Shown piece by piece: positions 44,945 through 56,225 of a DNA stretch of 64,000 nt. The DNA is taken from NCBI GenBank assembly GCA_025506515.1, contig CM046443.1:40498831-40562830 (forward strand), in the 5' to 3' direction. The translations under genes were made by a program, and so were the position numbers. The notes under the pieces were generated by a model. The model was given only the letters and a program-made list of their open reading frames with translations. It was not told the origin of the DNA and ran no database searches. Source of the stretch: Flaveria trinervia. Its lineage: Eukaryota > Streptophyta > Magnoliopsida > Asterales > Asteraceae. Every line of letters starts with the position of its first letter. Position 1 is the stretch's first letter.

Positions 44945-47766
44945 ATGACTACTCCTTCTAATGATCCTCACAATACTGGTTCCTCAACCAAGCCCCTGAT
45001 GCTGGTTAGGACCGAGTATAACATATGGCTGCGAAGAATGCTTCATCACCTGTCTGTTAACAGTTCAGGTTGTTGGACATCTGTGGTACATGGACCACAT
45101 AAGCCTATGGTGAACAATCTAGAAACCAATCAAATGGTTCTGAGGAAGAAGGAACAATACTCTGATGAAGATCAGAAACTGTTTGAGATTGATGCTAAAG
45201 CCCATGGAATTCTGGCCATGGCACTGCCTAATGAAATCTATTCAGGGCTTATGCATCATGAAACTACTCATGATCTCTGGAATGCCCTGAAGGAACAATT
45301 TGGTGGCACAGATGAGGTCTTAGCAAACAACAGAGAAATCCTTGCCCAACAATATGAGACATTCTCTCATAGAAAGGGTGAGACACTAACGTAACAGTTT
45401 GAGCGTTTTTCCTGCTTGATCTCTGAGCTGAAAATGGTGAAACAGGAATACACCAATAGCCAGATGAATAACAGGTTCCTCAGATCACTGCCTGAGAGAT
45501 GGGACACATACACTATTGTCCTACGCTCCAGTGCAAATCTGGATAGCCTATCTCTCACCCAACTTCATGGGAAACTGCTTACCTTCGAAAGAGAGATAGA
45601 GCAGAAGAGGAAACTGTCCTCATTAGGAAAGCTCACCGATGACTTTGTACCAGGGAATACTACCTTGGTTTGTCATGAGTCAGAATATGCTGCATCTGAA
45701 AGCAATTATGATGCATATTGATTTCTCTTCAAATAGTTCTGATCATGCATTTGTTGGTATTGAGAGTCATTCTGGCAGTAATAGTGACAATCTATGCTTC
45801 ATCATGGATGATTTGAAAGGAATAGCTGATGATGATCTAGAAGAGATGGATATTCTGAGCCAAATGGCATTGATTAATATCAGATCTCAGAAGTTCTATA
45901 AGAGAACTGGCAGGAAATTTCCTGGACTCTCTGGCAAAACCAAAGTTGGTTTTGACAAGAGTAAGTTGAGGTGTCACAAATGCCAAAGGCTGGGACACTT
46001 TGCAAGAGAGTGTAGATCAAATGGATCTAACTCTTCTGCACCCTTTGTGACTTTTCCTAGTACTAGTCCACAAAACAGAGGGCAACATCCTGCTGGTTCT
46101 GGTCATCATTCACATCCTAGGTCTCCTGCATACTTTGTCCCCCAGGGTCCAATGTCATATCCTTATCCCTGCTATTATATGCCTCAACCAAATCCTGTTC
46201 AAGCTCCAATTGCACAACAACCACAAGCATTGCCTGAACACAACCTTCCTAATCTCATAAACAAACTCAACCTCAACAACACAGCTTCTTCACCCCAGGA
46301 GTTGTTGACTGGAGCAGTTTACCACATGATTTGTCTGGTCATGAACAATGTTCACTGGTGCTGGTCAACATGGTGGTGACAGTCCTTTGGAAATCCAGTC
46401 TTATGGCTTTGGATTATGCGGATACTTCATCTACTAATGCCTCTACACCAAAGGTATCACAGGTATCCTCTGAGGCAAAAGCAAATTGTGAAACATGCAT
46501 AGCAGCATTTGCATCTATTAGAGAAGCAAATGTAGCTTTGATTAACAAGAACATTGAGCTAGAACAAACAATTTCCAAAAGAAAAGCTGAATTTGAGTCT
46601 GTGCTTAATGAAAAGAATGATGAGATTACAAACTTAAATGCCAAATCACAGATTATAAGGCTAGGGAAGAGGTACTTCTAGAGAAGTACAAAGATCTCAA
46701 AGAAACCCTTGCAGTCACCCAAGTAGAGTGTGATCGATGGGTACAATCATGCAAAGGTTTTGAAATGCTTCTCAGTAAGCAATCTGCTTCCAATGTGAAG
46801 TTTGGCATTGGTTACAATCACACTGCTCCACCTACAGATTTTACTCCCAGAGCAGAGGTAGAATCTGATGGTGAGAGCAATAACCAATCCATTTCATCAT
46901 GCGATCTACTTTCTGATTCAGCACCATCAGAAGTAGAAGTCAGCACTAAGCCCTCTCAGAACCTATCAGCTGATGTTGATGGTTCCACTGCTGACACTCA
47001 CATGATCAAAAAGTTGATCAACCCAGGAGTTAATTCTGAAAGTCCTAAAAGGACTGGAGAGCAAGATTTAACACCTGAAGTTCAAACTCCAACTACTGTT
47101 AGTACTGAAAAGAAGAAAACTGTCAGTAGAAAGAGATTGAAAACTACTAAAGAGGAAGTCAAGAAAGCAAACAATGCTTTCAAAGCACTAAAGAGCAAGT
47201 CTTCAGTAGTTTCATCCTCTTTAGTTGATGATCAACATAAGATGAAGAAGAAACCATGTGAAGTATGTGGTTGTTCAACATCTTACAGATGATTGCTGGT
47301 ACAAAAGAGGATCCAAACTCAAACATAAAAAGGAAATAAAGAGAAAATGGTTAAATGAAAACTGAGTTTGAGACCACATTTGTATCAGCAATATCAAATC
47401 CTGTAACCCTTAAGTCCATAAAGAAATCCAAAAAGGAAGGGGTTAAACAGGTAACTGCTGAGATTGCTCAAAAGAAGAAGGTGCAACATAGGAACTTATC
47501 AAACCAATGGCAATGTGTCTGATGAGCTGAAAGCTTTATCACAAAATCAGACACAGCTGGTTATGATGGTTCAACATCTATTGGAAGAGCTAACCAATTA
47601 GATGTTCCTATGTTGAAACCACAGAAAAGGAGGTCCAAGCCAAAGGATTCTCTTCTTCACCATCTTCTTCCTCTCAGGCTGTGTTTCCATCAAACCTGTT
47701 AGTTTACCATCTGTTGATGAGAACAAGCCTAAAACCAAAAAGGTTTGGGTCTCCAAAACTAACTGA
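44945..47766 (+). pseudogene. gag: gag of element A (family III)
   Basis: It starts M-T-T-P-S-N-D-P at 44945. The gag-polypeptide segment (Y-E-T-F-S-H-R-K-G-E) is followed by a stop at 45392. Zinc knuckle 1, C-H-K-C-Q-R-L-G-H-F-A-R-E-C, is at 45972-46013. A Pro/Gln-rich stretch follows, then a coiled coil near 46490-46660 and a Ser/Glu/Lys-rich region. A second CCHC box starting C-E-V-C-G at about 47264 is split by a frameshift. The end is K-V-W-V-S-K-T-N plus tga (47764-47766). At least six frame changes. Confidence 0.9.
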
Positions 47767-47769
47767 TTG

Positions 47770-50700
47770 TTTATAATTGCAGGGTTCTTCAACATGCCAA
47801 AGTAGCATCTGGTATGTAGACAGTGGGGGATCTATGCACATGACTGGGAACAGCTCTCTTCTTCATGACTACTCTCAAGGAAAGAAGGGGTTGTTTCTTT
47901 TGGCAATGATGCTAGGGGTTACATCATTGGAAACGGCTTTGTCTCCATTAGAGAAATAAAGTTTGATGATGTTAATCATGTGGAAAATCTCAAGTACAAT
48001 CTCTTGAGTGTCAGTCAAATGTGTGATAAAGGCCATGTTGCTCTTTTCACCAGTTAGAACTGTAGGATTCTGTCATCCAAAGTTCTACATTTGATTGATA
48101 AGGTATTGGATGATCACACTCTCCTGAGAGCCAACAGGACAGGAAGAGTTATGCCTTAGATCTTTCCAAGAAAATAGATCTCAGAGGCAATCCTTGCCTA
48201 TTTTCCAAAGCCTCTTCTCAAGAATCTAAACTGTGGCACAGAAGGCTGGGTCATGTTAATTTCAACAATATGAATCAGCTGATCCACAATAGTTTAGTCA
48301 GAGGCTTACCAATAAAAGAGTTCCACTGTGATGAAACCTGCACTGCTTGTTAAAAGGAAAACAACACAAAGTCTCCTTTCCTATTGAAGAGCCTAAGTCC
48401 ACTGCCTGCTTGCAATTACTGCATATGGATCTATTGGTCTTGTGAGAGTGATGAGCATGGCAAAGAAGAAATACTATCTGGTAATTGTGGATGATTACTC
48501 CAGATTTGTATGGACTTTCTTTCTACATTCAAAGGATGAGGTTGCTCAAAAGATTATTCACTTTGTGTTGTATGTTGAGAAGCAGTATTCCCTTCCAGTC
48601 AAGTGTATAGGAGTGACAATGGAACTAATTCAGAAACCATACACTTGATGACTTCTATCTTTCAAAGGGAATCAAAAGGCAGTTAGCATACCACAGACTC
48701 CAGAACAAAATGGAGTAGTGGAGAGGAAGAACAGGACCCTAATTGAAGCTGCAAGGTCCATACTGGCTGACTCTGGTTTGCCACTGACCTTTTGGCTGAA
48801 GCTGTTAACAACTTGCTATGTGCAGAATAGAGCTTAGTAAATCAGAGGTTGATGAAGACTCCATATGAAGTTCTCCATCACTTGGCTCCTCTAATTTCAT
48901 TTTTCAAAGCATTTGGGTGTCCCTGTTTTATTCTTAACACAAAGGATCAACTCCAAAAATTTGATCCTAAGGTGGATGCAGGGTATTTTGTTGGTTATTC
49001 ATCTACTTGCAAGGCATACAGAGTCTTCAACTGCAGAACAAAGATAGTTGAAGAGACTTTGCATGTGAAGTTTAATGAATCTCCTATGGACAAGATTCCA
49101 CAAAACCCTGTGGAGTTGTTTGATTTGGACATACTACAATATGTCCTTATCAACCTCCAGCTGTTGCAGATCATGTGGATAAATCATCTTCTGCAGCATG
49201 TCTTCCACCTGGTGGTATTGATGATGATGATAATATCAATACTCACTATTCAAGTTTAGTGACCAACTGCCTGTGTCTGCTACATTTGATGTTCATGTAG
49301 CTTCAGCAGTTCCATCCACAACAAATGCTGATGAGATCTCTGATTCCTCTACATCTTTTGGGTTACCATCTAATTCTTGGTTTCAAGAGTCTGCATCAAC
49401 ATCTGCTGCTGCTGAAGGTCCTACAAACACTTGCACAGATCTCATTGTTTATCAAGAACTGAAGAATCACCAATGTCTCAGATTATTGGTGATATCAATG
49501 CTGGTGTTCAACAAGAAGTCATTGTCTAACTTCTGCTTCTATGCTCTCTTCATCAGTCAGCTAGAGCCAAAGAACTACTATGTGCTTTGAGAGACAATGG
49601 ATGGGTGAAGCCATGTAGCTTGAGCTACTTCAGTTCAAGAAATAGCAAGTGTGGGAACTGGTTCCTCTTCCCCAGGTAAGTGTGTAATAGGCACTAAATG
49701 TGGGTTTAGGAATAAAACTGATGAAAATGGGCTTATTGTTAAGAACAAGGCTAGATTGGTTGTACAGGGTTTTTCACAAGAAGAAGGTATTGACTATGAT
49801 GAAACCTTTGCCCCTGTAGCCAGACTAGAGGCAATCAGATTGTTTTTAGCCTATGCTGCATTCCACAATCTTAAAGTTTTTCAAATGGATGTCAAAAGTG
49901 CATTTCTATATGGTAAAATAAAGGAAGAAGTTTATGTGTGTCAACCACCAGGCTTTGAGGATAATAAACATCCTGAATGGGTGTGTAAACTTGATAAGGC
50001 TCTTTATGGGTTGAAACAAGCTCCTAGAGCCTGGTATGAGACACTTTCCACTTTTCTTCTTAAGAATAATTTCACTAGAGGCTCCATTGATAAAACTTTG
50101 TTTATTAAGAAGGTGGATCAGCATAAGCTACTTGTTCAGATTTATGTTTATGATATCATTTTTGCATCCTCTGATCCCCAGTTGTGTGATGATTTTAGAA
50201 CATTAATGAAAAGAGGTTTGAAATGAGTGCAATGGGAGAATTACAGTTCTTTCTAGGCTTGCAAATTAAACAAAAGGCTGATGGAACCTTTATTCATCAG
50301 TCAAAATATACAAAAGATCTTTTGAATAAGTTTGATTTACAAAACTGTAAGCCCTGTTCTACTCCCATGTGCAACACCACACAACTGGATGCAATCAGAA
50401 AGGTAAAGCTGTTGATGAAACACTTTACAGATGTATGATTGGGTCCTTGATGTATATAACAGCTTCTAGACCATATATTATGTTGCTACATGTGTTTGTG
50501 CTAGATTTCAGGGCTCCTAAAGAGTCTCATTTGATTGCAGTCAAGAGAATCTTTAGATATTTGCAAGGTACACAATCTCTAGGTTTATGGTATTCCACTG
50601 GCCACTCTTGCAAATTAGTTGCTTTTTCAGATAGTGACTATGCAGGGTGCAAGTTAACTAGAAAGTCAACTTCTAGTGGTTGTTAATTCCTAGGCAACTG

Positions 50701-51052
50701 TTTGAGTTTTTGGCAGAGTAAGAAACAACATCTGTTGCTACATCAACTGCTGAAGCTGAGTACATTGCTGCTGCAGTTGCACTTCTCAGGTACTCTGGCT
50801 TCAGAACCAACTTCTGGATTATGGCATTACAGAGACTAAGACTCCATTATTAATGGATAGTGCTTCAGCTCTGTGTATTGTCAAAAATCCAGTCCAGCAC
50901 TCTAGGACCAAACATATAGAGATCAGACATCACTTTATTCGGGATGTTTTGAAAAAGGTCTGATTGATCCTAAGTTTGTGCCTAGTGCTGATGAGCTTGC
51001 AGATTTTTTTACTAAGCCTTTGGATAGTTCTACTTTCCAAAACCTTGTGTAA
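47770..51052 (+). pseudogene. pol: pol of element A (full length, inactivated)
   Basis: The protease segment W-Y-V-D-S-G-G-S-M-H-M-T-G-N is at about 47810-47851. Pre-integrase L-W-H-R-R-L-G-H-V-N is near 48231-48260. Integrase shows V-D-D-Y-S-R-F-V-W near 48487 and Q-N-G-V-V-E-R-K-N near 48706; the stretch holding the second Asp is damaged. RT (49680-50226) has A-R-L-V-V-Q-G-F and Y-G-L-K-Q-A-P-R-A-W-Y, but the catalytic box reads Y-V-Y-D (50143-50154), with the first Asp changed to Tyr. RNase H starts F-S-D-S-D-Y-A-G (about 50626) and ends near A-D-F-F-T-K-P-L, with a stop at 51050. Many indels and stops. Confidence 0.92.
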
Positions 51053-51894
51053 GGCTTGGTATGCTACAGCTAGAATAAGTGACAACAACTGATGATTTCA
51101 GTAAAAAGTACTGGTGATCATTGGTACCATGTCACATATAAGTACTGATGAGTTCTTTCACCTTCAGTAGTTTTTATAACTACTGACGGCTACATGCCTC
51201 ACAAGTACTGAAGTACTTTATCTGTTCTAAACCACTGATGTAGTTACAACTACTGAAATCAGTACAAACAGGTAAGTACTGACGTCCTATGAAACACCTG
51301 AAAAGCAGATGCAAAGTCTGATGAGTAAGTGTTGAGGACAGTTTGAAACAACTGAAAGCTATGAATTGACGAAAACACTGAAGAGAACTTTCTCTTCAGT
51401 TGTTTCTACAACTGTTGTTTCATCCTAAACAACTGATGACAAAACATGTCTTCAGTAGTTTCACAACTACTGATGCCTAATACCAAGTCATCAGATGTTT
51501 TCAACACACTATGACAAAGCCATGTCTTCAGTAGTTCACAACTACTGAAGACTAACACCAAGTCTTCAGCTGTTTACAACTGCTGACAAACCAATGTCTT
51601 TAGTAGTTTCCCAACTACTGATGACTGATACAAGTCTTCATTGTTTCATCATCTGAAGTCAAAACCATGGCTTCAGTAGTTTTCTAACTATTGATGCCTA
51701 AAACCACGACTTCAGCTGTTTCAACGTCTGAAAGGGTAATACCATGTCAACAGTCGTTTAAAACTACTGATGACTAACACCAAACCCTTCAGTCGTTTTC
51801 TAACCCGTACCCTATAAATATCCCTGACCTAATCCTTCAGAGCCTCATCTTCTTCAAACCTAACGTTCATCTCTCCAAAACTTCTCTCTCATTA
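51053..51894 (+). other. Pol-ORF3 spacer of A with family III hairpin repeats
   Basis: Non-coding. Inverted pairs cagtagtt...aactactg with 3-7 bp loops recur. Four start at 51450, 51526, 51598 and 51671, a pitch of 72-76 bp, and others are near 51164 and 51240. cttcagctgttt words lie between them. The same words fill the A LTRs. A TATA-like cctataaatat is at about 51822. Confidence 0.78.
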
Positions 51895-54800
51895 ATGACG
51901 TCCATGTAGCTCAAACCGTGACACAACTGTGTAGCTTACCTCACCAAATCGCCATTCTAGGCTAAGTTCGATAATGCTATTGATCTTATGGTCCAGTCAC
52001 CTACAAAACGGCCTTCTTCTCAATCCAATCCTTCATGCCGAATCCCTAACCAGTTTTGGATGAACGTCACCCTCACCACTGGGAGAACAACACAGCGTCT
52101 CTCCGGTCGGTCATCAATAACCACGACATGGTCATCACTCCCGATATACTTCGTCAAACTCTACACCTGGATGATGCCACTTCTCCTGCTGGATATCCAA
52201 AGGGCACAACTGATTTACCCGTTGCCCACCATGGATATCAACGAAACCTTCGTGCCTCCACCATACTGAAGAAACATTTCCATGATGTTGAACGTCTCAT
52301 ATTTCATATGGTAAATGTCTGTTTGGCTCCTAAGACTTCCTCTTGGGATCAAATGTCTACAAGGTGGCAGCAGGTAATGTAGTCCATCCTTGAGCAACAA
52401 CCTTTAAATTTTTCGGAAATACTATTTTCAGAGCTCAAGGATATGCTCAAAAACAAACTGCTAACCGTTGGATATTATATCCTCGGTTCATAATGGCCAT
52501 AATTGCAAACCAGCTTCAAGCTGAGGACTTGTTGGCCTGGGAGTCCCTGCTATGGTTGTATTGCCTGAAGTATACTCCGGCACAACTCTGACCAATCACT
52601 CAAAATGGCTGCCAAGCTGCGCAAACCCACGCAGCTGGAAACCACAGCCACCACCTCCAAATCAAAAGTCCCCACCAAACCACTAAAAAGAAAACCCAAA
52701 AATCTACTCAGGGAAATGAGTCCCCTGAGGATGCTCCTGCAACACAAACGCAGGCTATATCCACTGGTTATAACCTCTAGTGGATATAAGGACTCCCAGC
52801 CACAGCCGCTCAGGATTCCTCTCAAAAGGAGCCTGCAGCAACCTCAGAAGGGGTACCCACCAATCTGGGATCTTCCTCATTTGAGGAGATTGCCATTGAA
52901 GAGCACCATCCTCCCCAGGTGCAGACTGCTTTTACCCCATCTCCCCATGCAACCGCCCCAAAGTCCTACATTACTTGTTGCACAAGTGCTGACTCAGTTG
53001 CACTCCTCACCCCCTCCCAGATACCAATTACTACTGGGAACACTTCTACCATTGAGGGGGAGGACCAAAGTGCAGCTGAGAACCCACAGCATAGGGGTTA
53101 CAATGTTCCCTCCTAGTGTAGCAATAGAGATTGGAACTTCTGGTGAGGTGCCACTTCCCTGCGTCAGCATATGATCAGGTTGTAGTGGTACCGTTACTAA
53201 GACCTTATCAGAGGCAACTGCTGATGACGGACACAGTCCTGAGGCAGGAAGTCCCCAGTTCCAAGACAAAGGGGCACATGCTACAACTGAGCTACACTCA
53301 GTGCATGTTCATCCTGATCCTATCAGGAGGTCAGGTGATTCAGTATCTACTGATGATGACCTGGGCTTCTTTTACGATGTAATCGCCCAAAACACCATCC
53401 TGGCAGAGGAGGTGAGCAGACTCAAAGAGCTGCTTGCCAAAACTTCTAAGGAACAAAGACCATCTGCCTTACCACCTCACAGATGGCACCTTCATCTGAA
53501 GGTCTCCCAAACACTGAGCCACTCCCAACAACTAAGCCACCTGCCTCTGCTTCTGGCACTATTTCTCAGAACAGAACCCTCCTGAGCAAATAGTTGCTAT
53601 CCTTCAAATTCCCTCCCTCTCATCACACACATAATCACTGACATCGTGATCAAAGCCATTGATGAGAGGCTTTCCTCAGTAATACACCCATTGATAGAGG
53701 AGGTTGTGGGCAAACAACTTTCTGGCAATCAAACCCTTACAACCAATGCAACCAAAAAGGGGGAGATTAAGTCAGTGAAAGGAAAAAGAAAGAGGAGTAC
53801 AGAGGAGAAAGAAAAGGAGAAAGAAACAGAGGGAGAGTAGTGGAAAAGGAGTTGGAGTTGAATGTGGAGACTGATAAAGAGAAGGAAAAAGAGAAAGCCT
53901 TGGAGCTACTGATAAAAGAGGCTGATGCCGAACATAGCAGATCAATGGACAACATCATTGATCAGCTGTTTAGGCAAGGCCATAACACTGATAAACTTGA
54001 CTCTGAGATTCGACGATTAGAGATTGAAGAAATCCAGAATAGATGGCAAGTTATGAAGTGTTAGAAGAGAAAGGCTTGAGATCATGATTAGATTTATTGC
54101 AAAATATCTGGGAAGATCAATGATCGAAATCAAAGCTTGGTCCAGGGACAGTATCTTGGCAATCACCACCAAGATCTGTTCATCTGAAGCATATACTAAG
54201 GGACTTGTTATTGAAGCTTTGAATGAAGCAGGAGCAGGGAGCAGGACTGAGCTAGCCAAATACTCAAAAGCAACACTCACCTCCAAAATGCTAACTCAGC
54301 CTGTCAACATTCCCTCTCCAAAAACCACCACAACCACAACCCACAAAACCAACTCCCTTACCATCTAAACCAACAGCCGATGATGCACCTAAGAAGAAGA
54401 AGAGAAGGGTGTTGAGGCTAGAAGAAGAAAAAGAGGAGGATGATGTGGAAGAAGATAGGCTGCCTCTATCTGCAGTTCTAACATTGGCGAAAGCCAAACC
54501 CATGCCCATCACTCCCACCTCACAGATGGAAGCTATGAGAGTAAAGATTGAAGAAGAACAACAGCAAAAGCTTCATGATGATGAAATGCTGAAAAGCATT
54601 GACAAAACTTATGCTGCTTCGTCATCAATTATTAGTATGAAGAAAGAAGCTCTGAGGTTGTACACCTTGCCAACACATTTCAATATCAGAAGGAAAAGGT
54701 GAGAGTATGGCCTGATCCTAGGGTGGCTCACAGGATTGTAAAGAAAGACATTCCTTCGAGATACAAGGGCCAAGTCAAAAGGATCGTAGATGAAGAGATC

Positions 54801-55168
54801 ACAGTGGTCCTTGTAGTATCACCCTGGGAGATTGTAGAAGACTTCAAGAAGGCCTATGAGACTAAACAACCACCCCAAAAGATGTTAGAGAACAGAATTA
54901 TTAAAAAGGGGTTAGTCTACAAGCGGCTTGAGAACTTCAAACAAAATGAGCTCAGTCTGTTACTTGAAGGGACTCATCCTGATGAGTTTGCATACCGACA
55001 GATTACAACAGTTGAGCTCAAAAATGGTAAACAGGCAAGTACATCTTAGAGCTGTATGGGCGAGAAGGATTGTTTGATGGTGAAGCCGAGAACCTGACCA
55101 TGGAAGAACAAATCATGTTTCTCAGAGCATACACCAGAGAATCCTACAGGCTTATACATGGGAAGTGA
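51895..55168 (+). pseudogene. ORF3 of element A (family III)
   Basis: It starts M-T-S-M at 51895, with stops at codons 5 and 9. The N-terminal domain is recognisable by H-N-C-V-A-Y-L (51922-51942), by I-T-P-D-I-L-R-Q-T-L-H-L-D-D (about 52140) and by Y-P-R-F near 52480, aligning with family I and II ORF3. Further on are Pro/Ser-rich segments, a coiled coil (A-E-E-V-S-R-L-K-E-L-L, about 53405-53440), Lys/Glu-rich coiled regions (53780-54060) and an SV40-like basic cluster P-K-K-K-K-R-R-V (54389-54412). The C-terminal region holds L-Y-G-R-E-G-L-F near 55055. Repeated frameshifts. No membrane span or signal peptide. Confidence 0.75.
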
Positions 55169-55375
55169 GTCTCATGGATGGGGGAACAACTCAGTGTCCA
55201 TTCCCCAATACAGAGCTCCCATCCATACATTGCCAACCAAATCTTCAGAGACTCATTTCTAGGCCAGTGCTTATATAGGTCATCTTCTCAACTGATCAAG
55301 AAGGAAAAAGACAAACCATTCTACCAACAATAAGTGGGACCTCAATAAAGTTAAAGGTTTTGGCTGTATTGGTTC
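55169..55375 (+). other. 3' untranslated stretch of element A
   Basis: 207 bp between the ORF3 stop and the purine tract. I see no coding sequence or repeat. Confidence 0.6.
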
Positions 55376-55383
55376 AGGGGGAG
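55376..55383 (+). other. Polypurine tract of element A
   Basis: agggggag, two bases before the 3' LTR TG. Confidence 0.9.
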
Positions 55384-55385
55384 TT

Positions 55386-56220
55386 TGTTGGACCAAAAGA
55401 ACCAATGAGCCGGATCAGAAAAACCTTTAAGTCCCACAGACATCACAACAACTACTGAAGACCACAACAGCTGAAGACAACAGCTGATTACAAAGTCTGA
55501 AGACACAAGTGCTGAAGACAAAGTCTGAAGACACAAGTGCTGAAGACAAAGTCTGAAGACACAAGTGCTGAAGACAAAGTCTGAAGACACAAGCGCTGAA
55601 GACAAAGTCTAAAGACACAAGTGCTGAAGACAAAGTCTGAAGACACAAGTGCTGAGAGACAAAGTCTGAAGACACAAGTGCTGAAGACAAAGTCTGAAGA
55701 CACAAGTGTTGAAGACAAAGTATCAGACGTTGTCGCAACAACTGAAGAGGTCTTCTTCAGTAGTTGTGATGGTTTACCTTTCAGTAGTTTCTTTGTTTCA
55801 ATATTGTAAAACAACTGAAGAGTATGTTCTTCAGTTGTTATTGTTCAGTAGTTTCTTTTCAGTAGTTGTAATAATAGTTAACACTTAGCATTTTTGTAAG
55901 AAGATGTCAGCTGTTTGACATCTTCAGTAGTTATGTTAACTATCAGTAGTTTGTGATAAATTCTGTTAGATGTCACCATCAAGTGACATCAGCAGACGTC
56001 ACATCTCTTATATAAGAGGTTTCGACCTAATTGTAATTGTGACATTTCGTTACCACGAAAGCGAATATTGAATGAAATATATCTGTAGAATTCTCCCTAT
56101 CTATAATCGTTTTTGTTCTTACATTGAATATCTTTTTGTTCTTGTGATTTGGCTAATTCATTGTTAGAATTCCGCTGCTATACTCTCTAATCAATCAAAC
56201 GTAGATCACTGATCCTAACA
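55386..56220 (+). repeat. 3' LTR of element A
   Basis: 835 bp, the same ends as the 5' LTR. The 83-bp length difference is explained by three fewer 28-bp units and small indels. Confidence 0.95.
55503..55721 (+). repeat. 28-bp tandem array in A 3' LTR, about 8 units
   Basis: The same unit as 43921-44222. One unit has a 1-bp insertion (gctgagagac). Confidence 0.95.
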
Positions 56221-56225
56221 CTGAA
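56221..56225. repeat. Target-site duplication of element A (right), ctgaa
   Basis: This is the perfect partner of 43799-43803. Confidence 0.95.

Larger units (their letters stand above)
43804..56220 (+). mobile_element. Element A, complete family III giant copia, youngest insertion
   Basis: 12,417 bp with perfect TSDs (ctgaa). Order: 5' LTR 43804-44721, PBS 44724-44732, gag 44945-47766, pol 47770-51052, spacer 51053-51894, ORF3 51895-55168, purine tract 55376-55383, 3' LTR 55386-56220. The LTRs differ at about a dozen positions plus a three-unit change in a tandem array. All coding regions are broken, RT carries a catalytic-motif substitution, and many lesions are single-base indels. It is inserted in B integrase. 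Confidence 0.95.
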
